A DNA stretch of 64,000 nt from Candidatus Saccharibacteria bacterium oral taxon 955 (GTDB lineage: Bacteria > Patescibacteriota > Saccharimonadia > Saccharimonadales > Saccharimonadaceae), in contig CP047918.1 in NCBI GenBank assembly GCA_010202265.1, positions 186,001-250,000 of the forward strand, read 5' to 3'. Shown in pieces: positions 43,352 to 51,014 of the stretch (position 1 is its first letter; each line of letters begins with the position of its first letter). The position numbers were made by a program, and so were the translations under genes. Under the pieces are notes generated by a model. The model was given only the letters and a program-made list of their open reading frames with translations. It made no database searches and was not told the origin of the DNA.

Positions 43352-44723
43352 GATAGGTAGAAAATGGGACTACGTCTATGATATCGCTGGAATTTGTTAG
43401 AATCATGAGAAGTCTATCAATACCAAATCCAACGCCACCCGCTGGAGGCATACCAACGCGTAGCGCATGATAGAAGGTTTCGTCCATGGTTAGCTCTTTA
43501 TTTCGCCTAGTTAAGAATCTGTCAAAAGCTTGTTTCTGCACCTCGGGGTCGTTGAGTTCTGAATAGCAGTTTGCAAGCTCCATACCACCAAGATATAATT
43601 CAAACCTTTCAAGCATCAAGTTGTTATTCCTGTGATCTTTAGCCATCGTTATGTCGTAGCACATGACGCTAGCATCTTTTGGAAAGTCGTAAATGAAAGT
43701 AGGTTGTATTAAGGACGACAGGTAAAGTTTTTCAAATATGTCAATAATTATATTGCCTGGCGAAGCTTGCTCAGAGTACTCTATGTCTATCGTTTTTGCA
43801 ACATCAATTAGCTCGTTGTAATCTAATGCATATAAATCCTTGCCGAACCTTTCTAATAGTGTATCGTGAATAGATATTCGTTTCCATGGCTTGGAAAAGT
43901 CTAAGACATTGTCCATAAAGGTTAGTTTTGACTTTCCTGTAATTTCTTTTGCAAGGTTTTTTAAGAGTTTTTCTGTAAAATCCATCATATATTTGTAGTC
44001 AACGTAAGCCATATAGTATTCTACTGAAGTAAACTCCATTAAGTGAGTTCTATCAATCTTTTCGTCTCTGAATACCTTATTTATAGTGAAAACTTTATTA
44101 AACCCACTAACTAAAAGCTTCTTCAAATATAGCTCTGGTGAAGACGCTAGGGCAAAACGCAACCCATCGTATGTCGCTGTCTCTGCAAAGATTGGGCGGG
44201 ACGTGGAATCTCCTTGAAATGGATGAAGGAGAGGGGTGTCAATCTCCATAAAACCTTCATCCATCAACAATTTGCGGATAGAACTGAGAGTTTTACTGCG
44301 AAGCTGTATATTTTTCGCTATCTTTTTGTCATTAATATGAGAAAGATGTCTGTATTTAAGATTGTAATCCTTGTTTGTATTCTTATAATCAATACCGATG
44401 CGGGTTTTGGTGAGTAGAGTTAAATCATTAGCTATGAACTTATCATTAGAGCTATCATATGTAATGGCGACGCCAACAATGTCACCTTTGTTTAGCAACC
44501 TGACGATATTCAGATCTAAACTGTCAATGTACACATCAATATCACCCGAATGGTCGCTCAATGTCAACTCTTTATCGTTAACAATTCTTGTTATTCTTCC
44601 CGCTATCTTTGTAAAGTTTCTTGGTTTTGCTATTACATTTCTCAGATTGTAGTAAAACTCATATTCATAAGCATAGCATGTGATATTATTTTCTAATAAT
44701 TTTCGAAATTGTTCGTCTAATAT
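43329..44723 (-). CDS. Second class II lysyl-tRNA synthetase, divergent and AT-rich
   Basis: The class II LysRS core is clear: SPELYLKKLLVSGFNKVFTI, motif 2 INKVFRDEKIDRTHLMEF, the pocket segment ELANCYSELNDPEV and motif 3 GGVGFGIDRLLMILTNSSDI. Most lysine-binding residues are kept. The canonical frame starts at TTG 44567, but the open frame runs 52 codons further and encodes the start of the OB-fold (FTKIAGRITRIVNDKELTLSD across that point). No ATG, GTG or TTG exists in that extension. AGAAGG lies 6 nt before an ATA codon at 44721-44723, so an AUA start or a lost start is likely. 27% GC at 43921-43980 suggests transfer. A paralogue of lysS at 4276. Confidence 0.85.
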   Translation of the reverse strand: MLDEQFRKLLENNITCYAYEYEFYYNLRNVIAKPRNFTKIAGRITRIVNDKELTLSDHSGDIDVYIDSLDLNIVRLLNKGDIVGVAITYDSSNDKFIANDLTLLTKTRIGIDYKNTNKDYNLKYRHLSHINDKKIAKNIQLRSKTLSSIRKLLMDEGFMEIDTPLLHPFQGDSTSRPIFAETATYDGLRFALASSPELYLKKLLVSGFNKVFTINKVFRDEKIDRTHLMEFTSVEYYMAYVDYKYMMDFTEKLLKNLAKEITGKSKLTFMDNVLDFSKPWKRISIHDTLLERFGKDLYALDYNELIDVAKTIDIEYSEQASPGNIIIDIFEKLYLSSLIQPTFIYDFPKDASVMCYDITMAKDHRNNNLMLERFELYLGGMELANCYSELNDPEVQKQAFDRFLTRRNKELTMDETFYHALRVGMPPAGGVGFGIDRLLMILTNSSDIIDVVPFSTYHESQKSN

Positions 44724-44767
44724 GTTAACCCTTCTAACAGTTTATGAATTAATGTAACAAACTAGCA

Positions 44768-44773
44768 TATAAT
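44768..44773 (+). promoter_or_regulatory. -10 box of class I LysRS (TATAAT), leaderless spacing
   Basis: TATAAT ends 7 nt before ATG 44781; no ribosome site lies between. Confidence 0.6.
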
Positions 44774-44780
44774 GTAGCAC

Positions 44781-46307
44781 ATGAAGTGGCTTAATGATAT
44801 AGTAAATACTTTTCAGGATACTAATAAAGAGATTTTGGTTTCCTCGGGTGCGTCGCCGTCGGGCGTGTATCATGTGGGGCATTTGCGTGAAATTGTCATC
44901 GCTGACGCCGTAGTGCGGGCGCTGAAGCAAGCAGGTATTCGGGCGCGCCATGTGCACGTTTCAGACAACCTTGACGCCTTTCGTAAAGTGCCGGTCAATC
45001 TGCCGGCTAGTTACGAGCAGTACTTGGGTATGCCGCTCTATACAGTGCCATCACCAGATGATCGGTATGGTTCGTGGGGAGATTTTTGCCTGAAGCCATT
45101 CCTCGACAGTGCCAATAAAATTGGCGTCACCATGGACGTGATCTATGCTAGCGATAAGTATCGGAGCGGGTTTTTTGTGCCGGCCATTGAGCGCTCGCTG
45201 AGCCGTATTGACAAAGCCAAGTCCGCCATCCAGGAGGTATCGGGCCGGCAGCTGGACGATCAGTGGTCACCAATTCAGATCATGGAGCATGGTCGGCTGA
45301 AAAATCGTCGGTTCATCAGCATGGATAGCGATGCTAAAACGATCACCTATCGTAGTCATGATGACTCGGAGCACACGGTCCGGTATGATGACGGGCAGGT
45401 AAAGCTGGACTGGCGGCTGGACTGGCCGGGGCGATGGTGGTTGCTCGGCGTTGATGTTGAGCCGTTTGGTCGTGATCACGCGACGAAGGGCGGCTCGTAT
45501 GATACCGGCAAGCGGATCGCCCGTGAGGTTTATGACATTGATGCACCAGTGCCGGTGCCGTATGATTTTATCAATCGCACTGGCGATACCAAAAAGATGA
45601 GTGCCAGCAAGGGCACCGGCGTGAACGCGCATGATGTTGTCGATATGCTGCCACCTGAGGTGGTGCGCTATTTCATGCTCCGGTATTCGCCAGCCAAGCG
45701 ACTGTATTTTGACGAGACCGACAGCCTGGTGCGGCTGGTTGATGAATTTGCAACAATGAAGCAGCATCCGCAGAATGAGCTCGACGAACAGCTATTATTC
45801 TTGTGTACTGACGGGCTGAGTCATCCAGCGGTCAGCTCAATTCCATTCTCGCATCTGGTCATTTCATACCAAGCGGCGCTGTGCGACATGGCAAAAACGA
45901 TTGAGATTTTGCGGCGCAGTCCGGAGTACGCTCGCATCGTCGATGAGGAAGAGGCGGTGATCATCACGGAACTAGGCTACGTCAGCCGGTGGCTGGAAAA
46001 GTGGGCGCCTGAGTCATTGAAGTTTCGCCTGGCGGACGAGGTGCGTCCTGACGAGTTTTCGCCAGAACAAAAAGAATATTTACGGCGGTTGGCCGACGAT
46101 ATCGCCGAGGCGCCGGCTGAGGCTGATGGTAATTGGTTTCATCAAGCAATTTACGCCTACAAGGAAAGCGGCTTGCTGTCGCCGCGGGAACTTTTCACGA
46201 CCATCTACCGCGTGCTCATTGGCAAAGATTCCGGCCCACGCGCTGGCTGGTTCTTGTCAATTTTGCCGCGGGATTGGTTGATTGAGCGGCTGCGACTAAT
46301 GAAGTAG
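44781..46307 (+). CDS. lysK: Class I lysyl-tRNA synthetase
   Basis: 508 aa. The archaeal/spirochaete-type class I LysRS is identified by the HIGH motif in SSGASPSGVYHVGHLREI (residues about 20-37), the domain with KLDWRLDWPGRWWLLGVDVEP, FGRDHATKGGSYDTGKRI, and a KMSKS motif reading KKMSASKGTG (about 273). The C-terminal helical anticodon-binding part is complete. It is unrelated in fold to the class II enzymes at 4276 and 43329. Composition is GC-rich (37 of 60 in 45421-45480) next to the AT-rich divergent gene, so the two LysRS genes came from different sources. Confidence 0.93.
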   Translation: MKWLNDIVNTFQDTNKEILVSSGASPSGVYHVGHLREIVIADAVVRALKQAGIRARHVHVSDNLDAFRKVPVNLPASYEQYLGMPLYTVPSPDDRYGSWGDFCLKPFLDSANKIGVTMDVIYASDKYRSGFFVPAIERSLSRIDKAKSAIQEVSGRQLDDQWSPIQIMEHGRLKNRRFISMDSDAKTITYRSHDDSEHTVRYDDGQVKLDWRLDWPGRWWLLGVDVEPFGRDHATKGGSYDTGKRIAREVYDIDAPVPVPYDFINRTGDTKKMSASKGTGVNAHDVVDMLPPEVVRYFMLRYSPAKRLYFDETDSLVRLVDEFATMKQHPQNELDEQLLFLCTDGLSHPAVSSIPFSHLVISYQAALCDMAKTIEILRRSPEYARIVDEEEAVIITELGYVSRWLEKWAPESLKFRLADEVRPDEFSPEQKEYLRRLADDIAEAPAEADGNWFHQAIYAYKESGLLSPRELFTTIYRVLIGKDSGPRAGWFLSILPRDWLIERLRLMK

Positions 46308-46363
46308 GGGCTGCATTGGGACTGGGCTACGGCAGCGTTGTAAGTCATAGTAAAGGAGATGAC

Positions 46364-46624
46364 ATGACATTTGAAGAAGTACAAAAGTTGGTAATGAGCC
46401 ACGTCTGTGTTCGCCAGTGGAATAAGACGAAGAGTTCGCGTGGTTTGGCAATTTCGTTATCATTGGAGGCTAATGAATTATTAGAGTATTTTCAGTGGAG
46501 CGATACGCATATTGGTACCAAAGACGACATGGCAAGCGAGCTGGCTGAGTTGGGGATTACTAGCCGGCACGATGAGGTGACTGATGGCTACGATATCCTG
46601 ATGAAGAAGTTGAGGGCGCAGTAA
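46364..46624 (+). CDS. MazG-like nucleotide pyrophosphohydrolase, shortened
   Basis: 86 aa against roughly 105-120 for the RS21-C6/MazG-like family. The opening TFEEVQKLVMSHVCVRQW and the ISLSLEANELLEYFQW helix with the E-x-x-E metal motif are normal. The next metal helix, usually ELADVLIY, reads ASELAELGI, and the following helix is missing or replaced. The second metal site is changed (Asp to Glu) and part of the fold is lost, so activity is doubtful. AAAGGAG lies before the ATG. Confidence 0.6.
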   Translation: MTFEEVQKLVMSHVCVRQWNKTKSSRGLAISLSLEANELLEYFQWSDTHIGTKDDMASELAELGITSRHDEVTDGYDILMKKLRAQ

Positions 46625-46689
46625 AGACACTCAATTATCTTAACTGAGGTGACTACGCTTGGTATTTTACAGTCCATCACTCCTCCTGC

Positions 46690-46695
46690 TATAAT
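46690..46695 (+). promoter_or_regulatory. -10 box (TGC-TATAAT) of a degenerate gene
   Basis: TATAAT with upstream TGC ends 6 nt before ATG 46702 of the SDR-Nudix hybrid, so the promoter outlived its gene. Confidence 0.5.
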
Positions 46696-46701
46696 AACCA
46701 C

Positions 46702-47022
46702 ATGCATATTATTCTTGGTGGGACGAGTGGGCTTGGACTGGAGATGGCGCGGTAGCTCAAAGAAAATGGTAAGCGCGTGTTGGCGCTGGGGAAGACGCAT
46801 AATGCTCAGGAGCACGGTGAAGGTTTCTCGCTGGATGTGTATTATCCCGAGCAAGTAGCGGCAGCGCCAGCGCGGATTGAGCAGATTCTGGGCGGCGATG
46901 AAGTAAAGTTTGTCGACCCAGAAGAGCTATTGCTGCAAAAGAGCGAGGTAGATGCACCCGTACGTGCCTATAAAGCTCATGCGAAATGGCAACAGATATG
47001 CAATAACCATATGACTGGTTAA
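46702..47022 (+). pseudogene. SDR N-terminus fused to a Nudix C-terminus, with nonsense codon
   Basis: Codons from 46702 read MHIILGGTSGLGLEMAR, a short-chain dehydrogenase start, then TAG (46753-46755; one base from CAG), then continue LKENGKRVLALGKTHN in the same frame. At about 46893 the SDR sequence ends and the frame continues as EVKFVDPEELLLQKSEVDAP to 47022, matching the tail of the Nudix protein at 38916. It is a deletion fusion plus a nonsense mutation. Confidence 0.7.
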
Positions 47023-47023
47023 G

Positions 47024-47464
47024 CTAGTTTTCATGAGAACGTGCATATATGTCGCCAATGACATCTAAAGGAAGCGGCGATTTGTCACGAACTATGTGCT
47101 CTATTTCTAGTGCAGTCAAGGCCGTGTCGTATAGTCGTCGCCAGACAATTGGGCGGCCTTCTTTTTCGGCGCGTTTAATTCCATATTCCATACCACGACT
47201 TACACCTAAATCACTGTACACAGCAGTAAATTGCGCGTCTCTACCGATGACGAGCCCAGCTTCAATACCCTCGTCCCGTTCATGAGGATTTTGGTCGTCA
47301 AGCATTTGTGTGTAGAGTAGGTGACTGGCAAACGGAGCTTCCCCGCGCCCTAGGCTGTCTCGCATAGCCAATAAGGCATAGGCTACGTTGGTGATGATAT
47401 TTTCGCGTGTTGGAGCGCCAAACGGGCTTTCTAGCTGTACTTTTGGTCGGCTTAATTCAGACAT
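47024..47464 (-). CDS. DUF7768-type protein (deoxyribosyltransferase-like)
   Basis: 146 aa. LESPFGAPTRENIITNVAYA, RGEAPFASHLLYTQMLDD, ERDEGIEAGLVIG and the YSDLGVSRGMEYGIKRAEKE segment match the DUF7768 family, related to nucleoside 2-deoxyribosyltransferases and often found on phages and mobile DNA. The role of the family is not established. It ends 2 nt from the Nudix remnant on the other strand. Confidence 0.7.
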   Translation of the reverse strand: MSELSRPKVQLESPFGAPTRENIITNVAYALLAMRDSLGRGEAPFASHLLYTQMLDDQNPHERDEGIEAGLVIGRDAQFTAVYSDLGVSRGMEYGIKRAEKEGRPIVWRRLYDTALTALEIEHIVRDKSPLPLDVIGDIYARSHEN

Positions 47465-47769
47465 GAAATTCTCTCTATATCAATATTGTATCCACAAGTA
47501 TGGCACATTAGTCCGTATTGCCTCAAGCATTAGTAGAAATGACACTAGTCTAGTGTCGGTGTGGGTATGTGCATAATTTTTCCACATTACCATAAACGCT
47601 ATATATGGGCACGCTATATATAGTGTGTGTATGTTGTTGATCTGTGAAGCTGAGGGATTATGTGGCTAGGTTTTTGGCACTCTGGGATTGATATTGACAG
47701 GCTCATAGTGACACTTGGAAGCTCATGGTATGATACGGAAAGGAGATTTATACTAAAAAGGAAAAATTG
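47465..47769. other. Intergenic region between two divergent genes
   Basis: About 305 bp with no convincing gene. It contains an inverted repeat (47541-47547 with 47551-47557, 3-nt loop), a short direct repeat CGCTATATAT seen twice near 47599-47622, and two single-mismatch or consensus-like DnaA sites (near 47490 and 47576). AAGGAG and a second purine-rich stretch precede rnhA. No clear -35/-10 pair was found. Confidence 0.4.
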
Positions 47770-48189
47770 ATGCGAATATTTTTTACTGACGGAAGTGCAA
47801 GTCCAAATCCCGGTCCAGGCGGCTATGCCGTAATTGAAAACGGTAGGCCGGTCGCCCTAGGCAGTGAAGAGGGCGATACTACCAATATTCGTATGGAAGG
47901 ATATGCGATCATTGAAGCGCTGAAGCTTGCCGGTGGGGAGGAATGTGAGATTCGTACCGACAGTGAATTCTGGATCAACGTGATAACCAAATGGGCGCCT
48001 GGATGGGCGGGTAAGGGCTGGAAAAAAAGCGGTGGTCCAATTAAAAATCTGGAACTTGTTCAGGAAGCCTATGAACTATACAATACTTCGCGTGCGAAGC
48101 TAGTCTGGCTGCGTGGTCATGTGGGTCATGAGGGTAATGAGTTGGCTGATGAGTGGGCAAACAAAGCTAGGGGGGGTGCTAGGTTGTAG
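47770..48189 (+). CDS. rnhA: Ribonuclease HI
   Basis: 139 aa. It degrades RNA in RNA-DNA hybrids. The four catalytic acids are in FFTDGSASPNPGPGG (Asp), RMEGYAIIEAL (Glu), IRTDSEFWI (Asp) and GNELADEWANKA (last Asp), with the handle WVNVITKW-type helix present as WINVITKWAPGW. ATG 47770 is preferred over the TTG one codon before. Confidence 0.94.
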   Translation: MRIFFTDGSASPNPGPGGYAVIENGRPVALGSEEGDTTNIRMEGYAIIEALKLAGGEECEIRTDSEFWINVITKWAPGWAGKGWKKSGGPIKNLELVQEAYELYNTSRAKLVWLRGHVGHEGNELADEWANKARGGARL

Positions 48190-48216
48190 ATATTCTTTCT
48201 TTTCGTGTAGATTTAT

Positions 48217-48245
48217 TTGCAACATGAATAACTTTTTGATACAAT
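48217..48245 (+). promoter_or_regulatory. Promoter of the metK riboswitch transcript
   Basis: TTGCAA (48217-48222) and TACAAT (48240-48245) are separated by 17 nt. The predicted start near 48252 is just before the aptamer. Confidence 0.65.
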
Positions 48246-48264
48246 AAAAACGTTAACAATATAA

Positions 48265-48359
48265 GTATCAAGAGAGCGACGAGGGATTGGCCCAATGACT
48301 CGCCAGCAACCGGCTACTATAGCAACGGTGCTAAGTCCAACCCGAAGCGGGATAGATGC
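48265..48359 (+). ncRNA. SAM-I (S-box) riboswitch aptamer
   Basis: The conserved S-box core is present: ATCAAGAGAG near 48267, GAGGGATTGGCCC (48281-48293), CAATGACTCGCCAGCAACC (48293-48312), GGTGCTAAGTCC, then the P4 hairpin CCCGAAGCGGG. Helix P1 forms between 48265-48269 and 48355-48359 (one G-T pair). It lies directly upstream of metK, the usual SAM-synthetase target, so SAM should feed back on its own synthesis. Confidence 0.92.
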
Positions 48360-48376
48360 GAAATGAGTGTCAAGTG

Positions 48377-48419
48377 AAACTCCTTTAATCTACGCTGCGG
48401 GGTAGATGAAAGGGGTTTT
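48377..48419 (+). terminator. Riboswitch expression platform (terminator / RBS-sequestering hairpin)
   Basis: A long hairpin pairs 48377-48386 with 48409-48418 and 48389-48393 with 48402-48406. Its 3' arm contains AAAGGGG, the likely metK ribosome site 9 nt before ATG 48424, and is followed by a short T run. SAM binding could thus end transcription, hide the ribosome site, or both. Confidence 0.7.
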
Positions 48420-48423
48420 AATT

Positions 48424-49425
48424 ATGTCAGAACAAAAAAATATTCACTATAGAACTGCTGAGAGTGTTAGCCCGGGGCATCCAGATAAAATATGTGATCA
48501 GATTTCTGATGCTGTTCTAGATGCCTACCTGGCGGTCGATTGTCAAGCGCGTGTTGCAGTTGAGGTCTGCGGAGGGCATGGGACGGTATTTTTGACGGGT
48601 GAGGTAACTGCGAGTAAATACGTCGATGTGGTGCCGATCGTCAAGCGACTTGCTGGAGATGTTGAAATTATCGAACATATTGTCAAACAGAGTCCTGAGA
48701 TTGCTCGTGGAGTTGACGCTGGTGGTGCGGGCGACCAGGGAATTATGGTGGGGTACGCGACGAATGAAACGCCAGAGATGATACCTCTCGAGACATCTCT
48801 TGCTCGTAGCCTAAACCAGTATCTCTATGAGAAGTGGCCGTATGATGGTAAAACTCAGGTGACTCTACGTAACGGCGAGATTGATTCGGTTGTAGCTAGT
48901 TTTCAGCACGCTTCACACGATGAGCTGGAGCGGGTGGTAAAAGAATGGATTCGCACGCAGAGCTATGTAGGCAAGGTTTCTAAAAAAGGACGAAGCAACG
49001 CACCGAGGCTGCACATAAACCCAGCTGGAGATTGGTCTCAGGGTGGTTTTGAAGCGGACGCTGGGCTAACTGGACGTAAGTTGATTGTCGACAACTATGG
49101 TCCTCGTATACCGATTGGTGGCGGTGCGTTTAGCGGTAAAGATGCAACAAAGGTTGACCGAAGTGCGGCTTATATGGCGCGACGAATTGCTGTAGATTAC
49201 CTGAGACGTTTTTGTGCAAAAGAGGTGTATGTCTATCTGGCTTATGCGATTGGTTACGATCAGCCACTTGAGGCGACGGCGATTGTCGATGGTGTCGAAA
49301 AATGTGTCGAGGGGTATGATCTCAGTCCTCGCGGTATTGTGAAATCCCTCAAGCTCGATAAGCCTCAATTTGAGCAGACGGCACGGTATGGCCATTTTGG
49401 GCATGGATTTACCTGGGATAAATAG
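48424..49425 (+). CDS. metK: S-adenosylmethionine synthetase
   Basis: 333 aa, about 50 shorter than typical bacterial MetK. The signatures TAESVSPGHPDKICDQISDA, GAGDQGIMVGYA and GGGAFSGKDATKVDRSAAY are intact, covering the ATP and methionine sites. The missing length is in loops and the middle domain. ATG 48424 is preferred over 48406 because the latter lies within the riboswitch hairpin. Confidence 0.96.
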   Translation: MSEQKNIHYRTAESVSPGHPDKICDQISDAVLDAYLAVDCQARVAVEVCGGHGTVFLTGEVTASKYVDVVPIVKRLAGDVEIIEHIVKQSPEIARGVDAGGAGDQGIMVGYATNETPEMIPLETSLARSLNQYLYEKWPYDGKTQVTLRNGEIDSVVASFQHASHDELERVVKEWIRTQSYVGKVSKKGRSNAPRLHINPAGDWSQGGFEADAGLTGRKLIVDNYGPRIPIGGGAFSGKDATKVDRSAAYMARRIAVDYLRRFCAKEVYVYLAYAIGYDQPLEATAIVDGVEKCVEGYDLSPRGIVKSLKLDKPQFEQTARYGHFGHGFTWDK

Positions 49426-49453
49426 TACAACAAAAAACTGATAAGACTCACGC

Positions 49454-49459
49454 TATACT
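49454..49459 (+). promoter_or_regulatory. -10 box of the Pif1-like helicase gene, leaderless spacing
   Basis: TATACT ends 7 nt before ATG 49467. Confidence 0.55.
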
Positions 49460-49466
49460 GTAATTA

Positions 49467-50993
49467 ATGAATCAGGCGTTAGCACTTGAGGTATTGCTCT
49501 CTGGGCAGAGCGCGTTATTGACTGGTCCGGCTGGGACGGGTAAAACTTTTGTGCTGAACCAGTTTATTAAGCTTGCAAAACACGACGGTAAACATGTCAG
49601 CGTAACGGCGACAACAGGGTTGGCTGCGACACATCTCGGCGGTACGACAATTCACGCCTGGGCGGGGATAGGTGTAAGTGACGCGATCGGTAATGGCTTT
49701 GTCGAGCATATGGCAAAGGGTCGACGTGAAATTATTGAAAAAACTGATATATTGATCATCGATGAGATTTCAATGCTTCATGACTATAGACTTGATATGG
49801 TTGATGAGGTTTGTCGACTGGTTCGACGAAAGGATGAGCCGTTTGGCGGTATCCAGATAGTTATGTCGGGAGATTTTTTTCAACTACCGCCAGTTAACCG
49901 CGATGGCAGTAGGGAGGGTGGATTTGTCGTAAATAGTAGCGTATGGCAGGAGCTCGACCCGGTTATTATTTATCTTGACCAACAATTTCGGCAAAAAGAG
50001 GGTGATGAATTACTCGACATTTTGACTAGTATGAGGACAAATAATTTAAGGCGTCGACACGCTGAATGTCTACTCGCTCGGGCTGATGTAGAGCCGCCTG
50101 AGGATGCTAAATTAACCGAGCTACATACTACAAATGTAGATGTGGATCGTATCAACGAATTGCAACTTGCTAAGCTTGACGGCGATGAGCTGATTTATCA
50201 GCAGCATAGTACAGGAAGTGCAAATTATGTCGAGAATCTACAGCGTGGGGTGCTTGCGCCAGCGATTCTGACGCTCAAGCAAGGGGCGCTTGTCATGGCG
50301 GTCAAAAATGATATGAATCGTCGATATGCAAATGGTAGTATCGGCACGGTTGTTGATTTTGAGCCGGCGACGGAGTATCCAATTGTCGAGTTTTTAAATG
50401 GCAAAACTGTGACCATGCAACCAGATACCTGGGAGCTAAGAGATGGCGACAAAAAGCGAGCCAGTATCAGTCAGATTCCACTCAGGCTTGCCTGGGCGAT
50501 TACAGTTCACAAAAGTCAGGGGATGACGCTTGATATGGCACGGATTGACCTGCGCAAAGCGTTTGTGCCTGGAATGGGATATGTCGCGCTTTCACGAGTC
50601 AAGGATATCGGTAACCTATATCTCGCTGGCATTAATCGAATGGCTCTTGTAATGAGCGATGATGCACGCATGATTGATGAGCAATTGCGTTATCGCGCTA
50701 CTCAAGATGCGAAACGATTTGCTTATCTCGAGGTACAGGCTAATTCTCGTAACAATCAGCCTTTAGAGAAAAAGAAGAAACAGATTGGTTCAACTTGGTC
50801 AGAAAAGATTGCCAAAATGCGCGAAACGTATCCAAATGCTTACATGCCGTGGACTGATTCTGATGACGCAACGCTCAAGGAAGATTTCCAAAATGGTTGT
50901 AACATAAAAAGCCTTAGCAAAAAGCTTGGTCGTCATGAGGGTAGTATTAAAATGCGCCTGCAGAAGCATTTCGGCGAAGATGTTGTTCGATAA
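49467..50993 (+). CDS. Pif1/RecD-like DNA helicase with C-terminal Myb/SANT-like domain
   Basis: 508 aa, superfamily 1B helicase. Walker A is TGPAGTGKTFVLNQF (about 18-32), followed by TATTGLAATHLGGTTIHAWAG, the DE-x-S box IIDEISMLHDYRLD, SGDFFQLPPV, and the late motif AWAITVHKSQGMTLDMARIDL with YVALSRVKDI. Residues about 445-508 form a small helical domain, MPWTDSDDATLKEDFQNG and SIKMRLQKHF, like Myb/SANT or GcrA-type DNA-binding helices. Probably resolves DNA structures or R-loops, possibly with rnhA nearby. Confidence 0.88.
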   Translation: MNQALALEVLLSGQSALLTGPAGTGKTFVLNQFIKLAKHDGKHVSVTATTGLAATHLGGTTIHAWAGIGVSDAIGNGFVEHMAKGRREIIEKTDILIIDEISMLHDYRLDMVDEVCRLVRRKDEPFGGIQIVMSGDFFQLPPVNRDGSREGGFVVNSSVWQELDPVIIYLDQQFRQKEGDELLDILTSMRTNNLRRRHAECLLARADVEPPEDAKLTELHTTNVDVDRINELQLAKLDGDELIYQQHSTGSANYVENLQRGVLAPAILTLKQGALVMAVKNDMNRRYANGSIGTVVDFEPATEYPIVEFLNGKTVTMQPDTWELRDGDKKRASISQIPLRLAWAITVHKSQGMTLDMARIDLRKAFVPGMGYVALSRVKDIGNLYLAGINRMALVMSDDARMIDEQLRYRATQDAKRFAYLEVQANSRNNQPLEKKKKQIGSTWSEKIAKMRETYPNAYMPWTDSDDATLKEDFQNGCNIKSLSKKLGRHEGSIKMRLQKHFGEDVVR

Positions 50994-51014
50994 TACTCAT
51001 GCTAATATGAATAT

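Noticed and set aside
43329..44723. EpmA/PoxA-like (EF-P lysylating) enzyme instead of LysRS
   Set aside because: EpmA lacks the OB-fold anticodon-binding domain; here the frame encodes one, so a tRNA synthetase is more likely.
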